From Hymenobacter cheonanensis (GTDB lineage: Bacteria > Bacteroidota > Bacteroidia > Cytophagales > Hymenobacteraceae): a DNA stretch of 64,000 bases. The stretch lies in assembly GCF_030581075.1 (NCBI RefSeq), contig NZ_JAUQSW010000002.1, positions 62,001 through 126,000 on the forward strand. Direction: 5' to 3'. Under the pieces are notes generated by a model, which saw only the letters and a program-made list of their open reading frames with translations, was not told the DNA's origin and did not search any database. Made by a program: the position numbers and the translations under genes. The first letter of the stretch is position 1, and each line of letters opens with the position of its first letter. Positions 18,450 to 27,227 of this stretch are shown here, in pieces.

Positions 18450-18519
18450 AAGCCAGTAAGTCAGTACCCGCTCTCAGACGCAGGCCAGGCCCCGGGGTTG
18501 CGCAAAATTTTGCGAAGGG

Positions 18520-18551
18520 TTGCGCGGCTGCCGTGCGGCTCCGTATATTTG
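18520..18551 (+). promoter_or_regulatory. Promoter of tRNA-Thr
   Basis: TTG at 18520-18522 and TATATTTG at 18544-18551 are separated by 21 bp, 32 bp before the mature tRNA 5' end. This fits the Bacteroidota promoter well. Confidence 0.75.
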
Positions 18552-18583
18552 CAGCCCCTACGGCAACTGGCCGGCGGGGAAAG

Positions 18584-18656
18584 GCCGATTTAGCTCAGCT
18601 GGTAGAGCAGCTCATTCGTAATGAGCAGGTCGTTGGTTCGAGTCCAATAATCGGCT
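18584..18656 (+). tRNA. tRNA-Thr (anticodon CGT)
   Basis: A 73-nt cloverleaf. Acceptor GCCGATT 18584-18590 pairs with AATCGGC 18649-18655, and the discriminator is T. The D-loop is AGCTCAGCTGGTAGAGC. The anticodon stem GCTCA/TGAGC encloses TTCGTAA with anticodon CGT at 18617-18619. The T-arm contains GGTTCGAGTCC. CCA is not encoded. Confidence 0.97.
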
Positions 18657-18670
18657 CCCTTCAGGAGCAC

Positions 18671-18708
18671 AAAAGCCCCGCAAGCACCTTGGCGCTTGCG
18701 GGGCTTTT
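18671..18708 (+). terminator. Terminator after tRNA-Thr
   Basis: AAAAGCCCCGCAAGC (18671-18685) pairs perfectly with 18694-18708, which ends in TTTT. Confidence 0.88.
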
Positions 18709-18771
18709 GCATTCCGGCCCGGGCTAGCCAGGCCAACCCCGCCCCGCTGGGCGCGTACACGCACGTTGCCT

Positions 18772-19695
18772 ATGTCTGCAAACTCCTCCTCCAAGCTCTC
18801 CCTCTACGGCGGCATTGCCGCCAACGTAGCCATTGCGGCCTCCAAATTTGTGGCCGCCTACCTCACCGGCTCGTCGGCCATGCTCTCCGAGGGTATTCAC
18901 TCGCTGGTTGACACCGGCAACGGCGGCCTGCTGCTCTACGGCCTGAGCCGCAGCCAGCGCCCGGCCGATGCGCAACACCCGTTTGGCCACGGCAAAGAGC
19001 TGTATTTCTGGGCGTTGATAGTAGCCGTGCTGATTTTTGCCATCGGCGGCGGCATGTCCTTTTACGAAGGCATCAAGCACCTGGAGCATCCCGAGCCGCT
19101 CGAAGACGCCAAGTGGAACTACATCGTGCTAGGGGTTTCCATCCTGTTTGAGGGCGCCGCGCTGGTGCTGGCCCTGCGCGCCTTGCTCGAAAAGCAGGCC
19201 CCCGGCAGTAGCTTCTGGACCACCCTGCGCACGAGCCGCGACCCGGCCGTTTTTGCCTCGGTGCTCGAAAACGCCGCCGCCGTGGCGGGCCTGCTCATTG
19301 CCCTGCTAGGCGTGTATTTTGGGCACCTGCTTAATAACCCGCTCTTCGACGGCGGCGCCTCCATCATCATCGGCCTGCTCCTGATGGGCGTGGCCGTATT
19401 GCTGGTGTCGCGCACCAGGGCGCTACTGGTGGGCGAAGGCGTGAGCGACGAAACCCTGGCCGAGCTGCAAACCCTGGCCCGCCAGATACCGGGCGTCACG
19501 ACCGTGCGCCCGCCCCTAACCATGTACCTGGCCCCCGACGACGTGATGCTGGCCCTCGACGTGGACTTCGACGACCACCTCACGGCCACGCAGGTAGAGG
19601 AGGCCGTGGTGGCCGTGCAAAATCGCATCCGCGCCGGCCATCCCGAGTTTAAACGCATTTTCATCGAGGCTAAGTCGCTGGCCGGCCGCGCGTAG
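18772..19695 (+). CDS. Cation diffusion facilitator (CDF) family metal transporter
   Basis: Proton-driven efflux pump for divalent metals (Zn, Fe, Mn or similar) in the inner membrane. The protein has 307 aa from ATG 18772; a TTG two codons earlier is also open. It shows the six-helix CDF core. TM2 holds LSEGIHSLVDTGNGGLLLYG with acidic/His site residues E40, H43 and D47. The loop HPFGHGKELYFWA (69-81) is highly typical. A cytoplasmic ferredoxin-like domain is at about 210-300 (EGVSDETLAELQTLARQIPG, then VMLALDVDFDDHLTATQVEE). The exact metal cannot be read from sequence. Confidence 0.93.
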   Translation: MSANSSSKLSLYGGIAANVAIAASKFVAAYLTGSSAMLSEGIHSLVDTGNGGLLLYGLSRSQRPADAQHPFGHGKELYFWALIVAVLIFAIGGGMSFYEGIKHLEHPEPLEDAKWNYIVLGVSILFEGAALVLALRALLEKQAPGSSFWTTLRTSRDPAVFASVLENAAAVAGLLIALLGVYFGHLLNNPLFDGGASIIIGLLLMGVAVLLVSRTRALLVGEGVSDETLAELQTLARQIPGVTTVRPPLTMYLAPDDVMLALDVDFDDHLTATQVEEAVVAVQNRIRAGHPEFKRIFIEAKSLAGRA

Positions 19696-19743
19696 CGTGC
19701 CCCGGCCGCCAGGCCCCGACGACCACCGTAACCCCTAGTTCTT

Positions 19744-20955
19744 ATGCAACCTACCTTGACAGACAACCCCTTCGCTTCTTTTTGGTGGGGGGGCTACGAA
19801 TGCACCGACCAGCTTAATGCGTTCGGCAACCGGGTCGATTTTCTGCCCCTTACCGGCCACCTGCCCCTGCTCGATGCCGACTACGCCGACCTCGGCCAGT
19901 TCGGCGTGAAGACGGTGCGCGAGGGCATTCGCTGGGCGATGATTGAGAAAATGCCCTACCAGTACGACTGGAGCACGGTGCGCACGATGCTCGACGCGGG
20001 CGAGCGCCACGGCATTCAGCAAATCTGGGACCTGTGCCACTTTGGCTACCCCGACGACCTGACGCCGCTGCACCCCATGTTTGCCCGGCGCTTTGCGGCC
20101 CTGTGCCGCGCCTTTGTCGATTTTTACCGCTCGGTGCGGTCCGAGGGCACGCTTATCGTCACGCCCATCAACGAGGTCAGCTTTATGTCGTGGCTGGGGG
20201 GCGATGTGCGCGGCACCTCGCCCTACTGCGTGGGCCAGGGCTGGGAAGTGAAGCTGGGCCTGATGCGCGCCTACATTGAGGGCAGCTGGGCGCTGCGCGA
20301 GGCCGACCCCGGCATCCGCTTTCTCAGCACCGAGCCGCTCATCAACATTGTGCCGCCGCCCAACCCCTGGGTAAGCCACGCCCGCGAAGCCAAGCGCGCG
20401 CATACCAACCAGTTTCAGGCTACCGACATCCTCTCGGGCCGCCTGTGCCCCGAGCTGGGCGGCCACGAAAGCCTGCTCGACATTGTGGGCTTCAACTACT
20501 ACTACGACAACCAGTGGCAGCTACACCCGCACCGCCACCTGGGCTGGAACGACCCGGTGATGGACCCGCGCTGGGTGCCTTTGAGCGAGCTGCTGGCCCA
20601 GGCCCACAAGCGCTACAAGCGCCCCTTTGTGGTGACCGAAACCAGCCACCCGGGCGTAGACCGGCCGCTGTGGTGGCACATGATAGGCCGCGAGTGCGCC
20701 AAAACCCTGCAAATGGGCCTGCCGCTGCTCGGGTCGTGCATCTACCCCATAGTGGACCGCCCCGACTGGGACCACCTCGACCAGTGGCACCGCTCGGGCC
20801 TCTGGGATGCCGAGCTGCGGCCCGATGGCCCGCCCCGGCGCATCTTGCACGAGCCCAGCGCCGTAGCCCTGCGCGACGCGCAGGCGATGGTGCAGGCGGC
20901 CCAGGCCACGCAGCCCAAGCAGAAGCGCCAGCGCGGCGGCATACTGGTTAGCTAG
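19744..20955 (+). CDS. Beta-glucosidase-like glycoside hydrolase (GH1-type)
   Basis: Cytoplasmic TIM-barrel glycosidase-like protein of 403 aa, shorter than the usual 440-480 aa of GH1. The acid/base Glu is E144 in VTPINEVSF. The likely nucleophile Glu is E299 in FVVTETSHPG. Barrel strands TVREGIRWAMIEK, IWDLCHFGYPDDL and DIVGFNYYYDNQWQL fit. The N-terminal FWWGGYECTDQLN replaces the canonical GH1 opening. The family is often found near sugar-nucleotide genes, but here it stands between a CDF transporter and a DNA-repair gene. The C-terminus is Gln/Lys-rich (about 383-403). Substrate unknown. Confidence 0.85.
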   Translation: MQPTLTDNPFASFWWGGYECTDQLNAFGNRVDFLPLTGHLPLLDADYADLGQFGVKTVREGIRWAMIEKMPYQYDWSTVRTMLDAGERHGIQQIWDLCHFGYPDDLTPLHPMFARRFAALCRAFVDFYRSVRSEGTLIVTPINEVSFMSWLGGDVRGTSPYCVGQGWEVKLGLMRAYIEGSWALREADPGIRFLSTEPLINIVPPPNPWVSHAREAKRAHTNQFQATDILSGRLCPELGGHESLLDIVGFNYYYDNQWQLHPHRHLGWNDPVMDPRWVPLSELLAQAHKRYKRPFVVTETSHPGVDRPLWWHMIGRECAKTLQMGLPLLGSCIYPIVDRPDWDHLDQWHRSGLWDAELRPDGPPRRILHEPSAVALRDAQAMVQAAQATQPKQKRQRGGILVS

Positions 20956-20986
20956 CCCTCCCCAGGGGCTGGCCATAGCGCCAGAG

Positions 20987-21078
20987 CGTTGGGCCGGCCG
21001 CCGGCAAACATTCTGCCTCGTTGGCTTTCGAACCCAACAGCCGGCGTGCGATGTTTGCTGGCGGCCGGCCCAACGTTC
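20987..21078. repeat. GC-rich palindrome with T-run, probable terminator of the glycosidase gene
   Basis: CGTTGGGCCGGCCGCC then GGCAAACAT (20987-21011) pairs with 21051-21075 with one mismatch. The 39-nt centre contains a second small inverted repeat (GTTGG/CCAAC). A T-run follows at 21078-21085. It is unrelated in sequence to the GTCATGC family. Confidence 0.8.
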
Positions 21079-21132
21079 TTTTTTTGCGTTGCCAGTACCT
21101 TGCGGGTAGTAGCCACCCTAGCCCCGCCACTT

Positions 21133-21624
21133 ATGGCAGCCCTCGCCCATTTGTACTCGCCCATCGGGATGCTGGCCCTGCGCGGCTCCGACGCCGGGCT
21201 GCACGCCGTGCAGTTTCTCGACCACGATATGCCGCCGCCCACGGCCCCGGCCGACGTGGCCGCGTGCCTGCAAGAGCCTTACCGCCAGCTGCAAGCGTAT
21301 TTCAGCCGCGAGCTGCGCGACTTTAAGCTGGTGTGCGCGCCGCTGGTAGGCACTGATTTTCAGCGGCAGGTGTGGGCGGCGCTGGGGGGCATCGGCCACG
21401 GCCGCACGGCCTCGTACCTCGACGTAGCCAGGCTGCTGAACAATCCCAAATCGGTGCGGGCCGTGGGCGCCGCCAATGGCCAGAACCCGCTAGCCATTGT
21501 GTGGCCCTGCCACCGCGTGGTGGGCGCCGATGGCTCGCTCACGGGCTACGCCGGCGGGCTGCTGCGCAAGCGGTGGCTGCTGGCCTTCGAGCAGCCCGAG
21601 CGCCAGGGCTCACTCTTTGGGTAA
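21133..21624 (+). CDS. ogt: Methylated-DNA--[protein]-cysteine S-methyltransferase
   Basis: Suicide DNA-repair protein that takes the alkyl group from O6-alkylguanine onto its own cysteine. It is 163 aa long, as usual for Ogt. The acceptor is C126 in the invariant PCHRVV. The helix-turn-helix RTASYLDVARLLNNPKSVRAVGAANG precedes it and GYAGGLLRKRWLLAFE follows. I choose ATG 21133 because the frame upstream to 20989 runs through the palindrome and shows no family similarity. The gene symbol is used for the single-domain Ogt type. Confidence 0.93.
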   Translation: MAALAHLYSPIGMLALRGSDAGLHAVQFLDHDMPPPTAPADVAACLQEPYRQLQAYFSRELRDFKLVCAPLVGTDFQRQVWAALGGIGHGRTASYLDVARLLNNPKSVRAVGAANGQNPLAIVWPCHRVVGADGSLTGYAGGLLRKRWLLAFEQPERQGSLFG

Positions 21625-21698
21625 ATAGTTGCAAGCCTCGGGGCTGGGCTGAACGTCCCGGCTTTCTTACTTTGCGGCGCTTACCTCTTCATTTTCTC

Positions 21699-23825
21699 AT
21701 GAAAAACCTTTCTATTCTGCTAGCCCTGCTGGCGGCCGGGCCGGCTGGCGCGCAAACCCTGGCCTCCATCAAGCCCCTGCCCTACCCCAGCACCCGCAAG
21801 GTCGATACCGTGACCACCTACTTCGGCACCAAAGTAGCCGACCCCTACCGCTGGCTCGAAAACGACCAGGCTAGCGATACCAAAGCCTGGGTGCAGGAAG
21901 AAAACAAAGTGACCCAGGACTACCTGAGCAAGATTCCCTACCGCGAGGCCATCCGCCAGCGCCTCACCAAGCTCTGGAACTACGAGAAGTATTCGGCGCC
22001 CCGCAAAGAAGGCAAGTACACCTATTTCTCGAAAAATACCGGCCTGCAAAGCCAGTACGTGCTGTATCGGCAACTGGGCACCGGCACGCCGGAGGTATTT
22101 CTGGACCCCAACACCTTCTCGAAGGACGGCACGACCTCGCTGGCGGGCATCAATTTCACGCAGGATGGCAGCCTGGCGGCCTATCAGATTTCGGAAGGCG
22201 GCTCCGACTGGCGCAAGGTGATTGTGCTCAACACGGCCACCAGGGCCATTGTGGGCGATACGCTGAAGAACGTCAAGTTTTCGGGGCTGGCCTGGAAGGG
22301 CAATCAGGGCTTTTACTACAGCAGCTACGACAAGCCCACGGCGGGCAGCCAGCTGGCCGGCAAAACGCAGCTTCACAAGCTCTACTACCACCAGCTGGGC
22401 ACGCCCCAGCGCACCGATAAGCTCGTCTTCGGCGGCGAAAAAGACCCCAACCGCTACGTCGGGGCCAGCGTGACGGAGGACGAGCGCTACCTCATCATCT
22501 CGGGCGCCAATACTACCACCGGCAACAAGCTCTATCTGCAGGATTTGAGCAAGCCCGGCAGCCCCATCGTGACGATTGTGCCCGATGAAAAAAGCATCAG
22601 CAATGTGGTGGATAACGTGGGCAGCAAGCTCTACATCGAAACCAACTACAACGCTCCCAACCACCGCCTCGTGACCGTGGACGCCGCCGCGCCCACGCAG
22701 GCCAACTGGAAGGACCTGATTCCGGAAACCAAGAACGTGCTGGACATCAACACGGTGGGCGGCCACATCTTCGCCACCTACCTCAAAGATGCCACCTCGC
22801 TGGTGGAGGAATACGACCTGAGCGGCAAAAAGCTGCGCACCATCGCGCTGCCGGGCGTGGGCTCGGCCGGCGGTTTTGGGGGCAAAAAGCTGGACAAGGA
22901 CACGTACTACACGTTCACCTCGTACACCTACCCGCCTACCATTTTCAAGTACAACCTGGCTAGCGGCACCTCTACGGTGTATAAGAAGGCGGGCGTGCAG
23001 TTTGACCCGAGCAAGTACGAGTCGAAGCAGGTGTTTTATAACTCCAAGGATGGCACGCGCATCCCGATGCTCATCACCTATAAGAAGGGCCTAGTGATGA
23101 ATGGCAAAAACCCCACGCTTCTTTATGCCTACGGGGGCTTCAACATCAGCCTGACGCCGGGCTTCAGCACTTCCAATATTATTCTGCTGGAGCAGGGCGG
23201 CATCTACGCCGTGCCCAACCTGCGTGGCGGTGGCGAGTACGGCGAAAGCTGGCACAACGCCGGCACCAAGCTCAAGAAACAGAACGTATTCGACGACTAC
23301 ATCGCGGCGGCCGAGTACCTGATTAAGAACAACTACACGTCCAAGGACTACCTGGCCCTGGAGGGCGGCTCAAACGGCGGCCTGCTGGTGGGCGCCACCA
23401 TGAGCCAGCGCCCCGACCTCTGCAAGGTAGCCTTCCCGGCCGTGGGCGTGATGGACATGCTGCGCTACAACCAGTTTACGGCCGGCGCGGGCTGGGCCTA
23501 CGACTACGGCACGGCCCAGGACTCGCCCGAGATGTTCAACTACCTCTACAAGTACTCGCCCTACCACGCCCTGAAGCCGGCTAGCTACCCGGCCACGATG
23601 ATAACCACCGCCGACCACGACGACCGCGTGGTGCCCGCCCACTCCTTCAAGTTTGCCTCGCGCCTGCAAGAAGACCAGCAGGGCCCGGCCCCGGTGCTCA
23701 TCCGCATCGAAACCAAGGCCGGCCACGGGGCAGGCAAAAGCACGACCCAGATTATCAGCGAGCAGGTCGATAAGTGGGCCTTCCTGTTTGCCAACATGGG
23801 CGTGCCCTACGCCGCCGGGCAATAA
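21699..23825 (+). CDS. Prolyl oligopeptidase (peptidase family S9A), exported
   Basis: Serine peptidase of 708 aa that cuts short peptides after proline. A signal peptide (MKNLSILLALLAAGPAGAQ) sends it to the periplasm. I choose ATG 21699 because the longer frame overlaps the upstream repair gene. The N-terminal propeller begins with TYFGTKVADPYRWLEND. The catalytic domain has the nucleophile at about S558 in LEGGSNGGLLVG, Asp at about 642 in ADHDDRVVPAHSFK and His at about 675 in AGHGAGKS. The -7-like box TTACTTTG lies at 21667-21674. Confidence 0.95.
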   Translation: MKNLSILLALLAAGPAGAQTLASIKPLPYPSTRKVDTVTTYFGTKVADPYRWLENDQASDTKAWVQEENKVTQDYLSKIPYREAIRQRLTKLWNYEKYSAPRKEGKYTYFSKNTGLQSQYVLYRQLGTGTPEVFLDPNTFSKDGTTSLAGINFTQDGSLAAYQISEGGSDWRKVIVLNTATRAIVGDTLKNVKFSGLAWKGNQGFYYSSYDKPTAGSQLAGKTQLHKLYYHQLGTPQRTDKLVFGGEKDPNRYVGASVTEDERYLIISGANTTTGNKLYLQDLSKPGSPIVTIVPDEKSISNVVDNVGSKLYIETNYNAPNHRLVTVDAAAPTQANWKDLIPETKNVLDINTVGGHIFATYLKDATSLVEEYDLSGKKLRTIALPGVGSAGGFGGKKLDKDTYYTFTSYTYPPTIFKYNLASGTSTVYKKAGVQFDPSKYESKQVFYNSKDGTRIPMLITYKKGLVMNGKNPTLLYAYGGFNISLTPGFSTSNIILLEQGGIYAVPNLRGGGEYGESWHNAGTKLKKQNVFDDYIAAAEYLIKNNYTSKDYLALEGGSNGGLLVGATMSQRPDLCKVAFPAVGVMDMLRYNQFTAGAGWAYDYGTAQDSPEMFNYLYKYSPYHALKPASYPATMITTADHDDRVVPAHSFKFASRLQEDQQGPAPVLIRIETKAGHGAGKSTTQIISEQVDKWAFLFANMGVPYAAGQ

Positions 23826-23864
23826 GGGGCTAGCATGCACTGCCTGGCGTATATATTTTTCCTG

Positions 23865-23907
23865 AAAGCGGGAGTTGAGCCAGCTAATGGCTCAACTCCC
23901 GCTTTAT
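23865..23907 (+). terminator. Terminator of the prolyl oligopeptidase gene
   Basis: An 18-bp perfect stem (23865-23882 with 23888-23905) has a 5-nt loop and is followed by a T-rich tract. The next gene starts only 8 bases further on, so its transcript must begin elsewhere or by read-through. Confidence 0.87.
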
Positions 23908-23915
23908 TTTTGGGC

Positions 23916-24674
23916 ATGAAATATTTGCTAGGCGCCGTAGTTTGCGCCAGCCTGCCGCTGGGCCAAGCTGCTGCCCAACAAGTCATTCCGCCGCTGAAGC
24001 AGGAGTTTCTCGACTCGACGTGGCACGTGCTGCCCTCGGCGGCCGGCGCCTACTACCGCCGCGAAACGGAATACACCGACAGCACGGCCGGCGTAGTGCG
24101 CGACTATTTTTTGAGCAACGGCCAGCTGCAAAGCCGCGAGGAGCTTGATAACGTCCGGCGCCACCGGCCGCACGGCGTAAGCGAGTTTTTCAACAAAAGC
24201 GGGCAGCTGCGCACCCACGCCGAATTTGACCACGGCCGGCGCACCGGCGAGCTGGTGCTGTACTACCCGAGCGGGCAGCTCAAGCGCCGCGAGCGCTACA
24301 CCGATGCCCTGCACGGCACCGGCGAGTGCTTTGCGCCCGATGGCACGGCGGTGCCCTTCTTCGAATACGAAATAATGCCGCGCTACTCGGAGGGCGATGG
24401 CGGTTTTGCGGCCCTGGTAGGCGCCATTGGCCGCAACTTCAACTACACCAAGGAAGCCCGGCGCGCGGGCATTCAGGGCCGGGTGCTGGTAACGTTCAGC
24501 GTGACGGCGCAGGGCCTGGTCGATGACGTTAAAATCACGCAGCCGCTCCATCCGCTGGTCGATGCCGAAGCCGTGAGCGCGGTGTATCGGCTCAGGCGCT
24601 TCACGCCCGGCCAGCAAGACGGCAAGCCGGTGAAGGTAAGCTTCACGGCCCCCATCACCCTGAAGCTACAGTAA
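23916..24674 (+). CDS. Exported protein with MORN/YwqK-like repeats and a TonB C-terminal domain
   Basis: A 252-aa protein. The signal peptide (MKYLLGAVVCASLPLGQAAA) starts at ATG 23916; the open frame from 23835 reads through the upstream terminator. Residues about 55-150 contain antitoxin YwqK/MORN-type repeats (YFLSNGQLQSREELDN, then FFNKSGQLRTHAEFD, then YYPSGQLKRRERYTD). Residues about 165-252 are a TonB_C domain (KEARRAGIQGRVLVTFSVTA, ending RLRRFTPGQQDGKPVKV). Such hybrids are common in Bacteroidota. It has no long periplasmic Pro-rich spacer and no N-terminal anchor helix after cleavage, so it is probably not a standard TonB energy transducer. Confidence 0.82.
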   Translation: MKYLLGAVVCASLPLGQAAAQQVIPPLKQEFLDSTWHVLPSAAGAYYRRETEYTDSTAGVVRDYFLSNGQLQSREELDNVRRHRPHGVSEFFNKSGQLRTHAEFDHGRRTGELVLYYPSGQLKRRERYTDALHGTGECFAPDGTAVPFFEYEIMPRYSEGDGGFAALVGAIGRNFNYTKEARRAGIQGRVLVTFSVTAQGLVDDVKITQPLHPLVDAEAVSAVYRLRRFTPGQQDGKPVKVSFTAPITLKLQ

Positions 24675-24680
24675 GCCGGG

Positions 24681-25574
24681 TTACCGGGCTAGCCGGCGCA
24701 GCTCGTCATACAGCGCATTGCCAGCCCAAAACAGCTGCGTAACCATGCCCACGTGCTTTTTGCCGGGCAAGATGGTGTACCTGGGCGCCTCGCCCAACTG
24801 CGTGAGGCGCTGCCGGTATTTCTCGCTGCTATTCTTAATGCTCGGGTAGGTATCGCCGCCAATGTAGAGGCTCATGGGCGGCGCGCCGGCCCGCACGTGG
24901 TAGAGCGCCGAGGCCTGCCGCCACACCGCCGGGTCTTTGCTGAACGGCACGAGGTATTGCGCATCGTTGGGGTACTCCATTTTGGTGAGGTAGTCGAGCA
25001 TGTCGAGGCCGGCGGGGTCGTCGAGCAGCACGCCGTGCACGGCGCGGGCCGGCAGGCCATGCCTGGCGAGCAGCGTGTCGGAGCCGGTGGCCAGCAGCGC
25101 GGCTAGCCCCCCGCCCGCCGAGTGGCCCATAAGCACGAGGCGCTCAGGGTCGCCGCCGTACTCGGCAATGTGCGCCACCGTCCAGGCCAGGGCGCGGGCG
25201 CAGTCGTCGGCCTGCTGGGGCACCAGCACCTGCGGCGCCAGCCGGTAGCTAATTACCACGCCCACGAAGCCATTTTTGGCCAGCCGCCGGCCAATGGCCT
25301 TATATAGCAGGTCATCTTTGCTGCCGCTGTCCCAACTGCCCCCGTGGATGAAGAGCACCACCGGGCGCGGCGTGGCGGCCTTGGCGGTGGGCTGGTAGAT
25401 GTCGAGCCGGTGCCGCTTGGCATCAAAATCGGGGGCCGAGGCGGCCACGTAGGGCACGTTGGCCACACGGCGGCTGGCGCGGGCCACGGCCCACTCATTG
25501 GCCAGCAATACGGCCGCCGCAGCCAGCAGCAAGCCTAGCGGCGGCAGAGCCAACCAGCGGAGAATACGCATCAT
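24681..25574 (-). CDS. Alpha/beta hydrolase (esterase/lipase, HSL-like)
   Basis: A 297-aa hydrolase, membrane-anchored or exported, with an N-terminal hydrophobic segment (LALPPLGLLLAAAAVLLANE). The oxyanion motif HGGS starts at H77 (LFIHGGSWDSGS). The nucleophile S152 is in LMGHSAGGGLAALLA. The acidic residue is probably in LYIGGDTYPS and the base in GKKHVGMVTQLFW. The pattern matches the carbohydrate/carboxyl esterase branch with HGG. It is convergent with the TonB-C protein (6-bp gap). Substrate unknown. Confidence 0.87.
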   Translation of the reverse strand: MMRILRWLALPPLGLLLAAAAVLLANEWAVARASRRVANVPYVAASAPDFDAKRHRLDIYQPTAKAATPRPVVLFIHGGSWDSGSKDDLLYKAIGRRLAKNGFVGVVISYRLAPQVLVPQQADDCARALAWTVAHIAEYGGDPERLVLMGHSAGGGLAALLATGSDTLLARHGLPARAVHGVLLDDPAGLDMLDYLTKMEYPNDAQYLVPFSKDPAVWRQASALYHVRAGAPPMSLYIGGDTYPSIKNSSEKYRQRLTQLGEAPRYTILPGKKHVGMVTQLFWAGNALYDELRRLAR

Positions 25575-25709
25575 AATGAGGAGCTTACAGCGCCGATGGC
25601 CGGGCAGCCCGAGGTAGTGGGCTGATACTTAACGGCACGATAATGGTGGCTGTCGCGTTTTCTACGTAATTTACATTAATCCGGCCCGCCTTAGCGGCCA
25701 ATTATCCCT

Positions 25710-26045
25710 ATGCAACACTACACTGCCTCCCCCGCCTCGACCGTTACGACTGCCCGCACCCGCACCCACGAGCTGCAGCTCTGGACGCCCTGCTTCACGG
25801 CCGTAGCCGCTGGCCTCAAGCCCTTCGACGTGCGCGAAAACGACCATGACTTTCAGGTCGGCGACGCGCTCCTCATTAGAGAATACGACCCCGATACCAG
25901 TACCTACAGCGGCCAAACGCTGCTGCGCTGGGTGAGCTACGTAATGCCCGGCGGCGCCTTTGGCGTGGAGGCCGGCTGGTGCGTGCTGGGCCTGGGCAAC
26001 GTGGCCCCGCTGCCCGCCGGCATCACCGATACGCGCCTCTGGTAG
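25710..26045 (+). CDS. DUF3850 domain protein (ASCH/PUA-like)
   Basis: An 111-aa cytoplasmic protein. After a Thr-rich N-terminus, residues about 19-100 match the DUF3850 pattern: HELQLWTPCFTAVAAGLKPF, then DVRENDHDFQVGDALLIREY, later RWVSYVMPG and GWCVLGLG. DUF3850 belongs to the ASCH/PUA-like fold and is predicted to bind RNA. The function in the cell is unknown. The gene is single and converges on the acyltransferase gene. Confidence 0.83.
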   Translation: MQHYTASPASTVTTARTRTHELQLWTPCFTAVAAGLKPFDVRENDHDFQVGDALLIREYDPDTSTYSGQTLLRWVSYVMPGGAFGVEAGWCVLGLGNVAPLPAGITDTRLW

Positions 26046-26111
26046 CCGCCGCGCCGCCGCGTAGCTCGCGTAGCTACTGCCCGCGCCTTCTGGCCGGTAG
26101 CCGGCTATCTT

Positions 26112-27227
26112 TTACCCTACCAGCTGGCCTGGCTGTGCCAGGTCGGCTGGCGGGTGGCTGCGCGGGGCTGGCCGGCGGGCCAACAGCCGGCCGACGCCCC
26201 AGGTGAGCAGCCCGGCCTGCATTATCGTCAGCGCCATCACCTGGGTTATCTGGCCAGTGGTTAGCTTGCTATTCCACATGTCGGTTACCGCCCAGCCGCT
26301 GAGCGATAGGTTGAGGGCTAGCAGCGGCTGGTGCAAAAAATAGAGCAGCGCGCTAAACCGATTGCTGGCCGCCTGATAGCGACGCAGCCCCATTTCGGGC
26401 AGGTGCAGCACGCCGTAGAACAACCATAAGCCTACCAGCGGTAGCGCTAATATCAGGGGATGGGTAAGCCAGGTATAGGTGCCCCGCACAAACTGGCGGA
26501 GCACTAAAATTTCCAGCGCCAGGCCCCCCAGCGTGAGGAAGGCCAGCCGCCACCCCGCAAGTGCCATAAAGGCCGCTTCGTGCCGGGCCACCAGCACCCC
26601 AGCCAGCACAAAGGGCACGCCCCAGCCCAGGTTGCGGGTTACTGCCTGGGTTAGCAGTGTGGCATAGTGCCAGTGGTAGAACGCCAGGTTGCCCGCACCG
26701 GCCTCCAGCAGTACGCGCAGGGTGCCTGACACTGCCTGCGCGGCCAAGAACCCCACCCCGGCCAGCACCACAGCCCAGCGCAGCCAGCCGCGGCGCTCGA
26801 AGTAGTAGCAGAAAGTGACGCCAAACAGCAAGGGGGGAATAAACCAGAGCGCCCCATACGGCCCGTACACCAGGTAGGTCTGCACCAGGGGCAGCACCGC
26901 GTTGTGCCACGCACCGGGGGCGTAATAAACTACGGGCGTGCCGTTTCCGGTTATTACCGCCACCCCACACATCACCGCGTAAACCAGGGCCAAACCACCC
27001 AGGTAGCGCCTGACGTAGGCCGCGGGCCGGGCGGCGCCCGTCCAGCCCCGGTAAGCCAGAAAGCCGGAAATAATGTAAAAGCACGGCACAATGGCCGCTG
27101 TCGCCTGCTGTAGCCCTGGCACCCGGCCGTACAGAAAAAACAGCCTGGGAATGGCTACGTGCCCTAGCAGTACCAGCAGGGCCCCCAGCAGCTTGAATAA
27201 CGTAATGCCCGGGTAGTACTTACGCAT
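26112..27227 (-). CDS. Acyltransferase family 3 membrane protein (OafA/YrhL-like)
   Basis: A 371-aa inner-membrane O-acyltransferase-like protein with about ten hydrophobic helices. The start MRKYYPGITLFKLLGALLVL at 27227 (ATG) gives a proper family N-terminus. The longer frame to 27386 reads antisense-like Arg/Cys/Trp-rich sequence over the neighbouring gene. Family features are LGALLVLLGHV with the conserved His near residue 22 and repeated short cytoplasmic Arg clusters. It overlaps the stop region of the upstream acyl-CoA synthetase by 8 bp, so the two are translationally linked. Together they suggest that a fatty or other organic acid is activated and then transferred to a lipid or glycan. 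That coupling is inference. Confidence 0.82.
   Translation of the reverse strand: MRKYYPGITLFKLLGALLVLLGHVAIPRLFFLYGRVPGLQQATAAIVPCFYIISGFLAYRGWTGAARPAAYVRRYLGGLALVYAVMCGVAVITGNGTPVVYYAPGAWHNAVLPLVQTYLVYGPYGALWFIPPLLFGVTFCYYFERRGWLRWAVVLAGVGFLAAQAVSGTLRVLLEAGAGNLAFYHWHYATLLTQAVTRNLGWGVPFVLAGVLVARHEAAFMALAGWRLAFLTLGGLALEILVLRQFVRGTYTWLTHPLILALPLVGLWLFYGVLHLPEMGLRRYQAASNRFSALLYFLHQPLLALNLSLSGWAVTDMWNSKLTTGQITQVMALTIMQAGLLTWGVGRLLARRPAPRSHPPADLAQPGQLVG

Noticed and set aside
21667..21674. Full promoter for the prolyl oligopeptidase gene
   Set aside because: TTACTTTG resembles a -7 box but no TTG lies 19-21 bp upstream, so it is mentioned only as a weak box.
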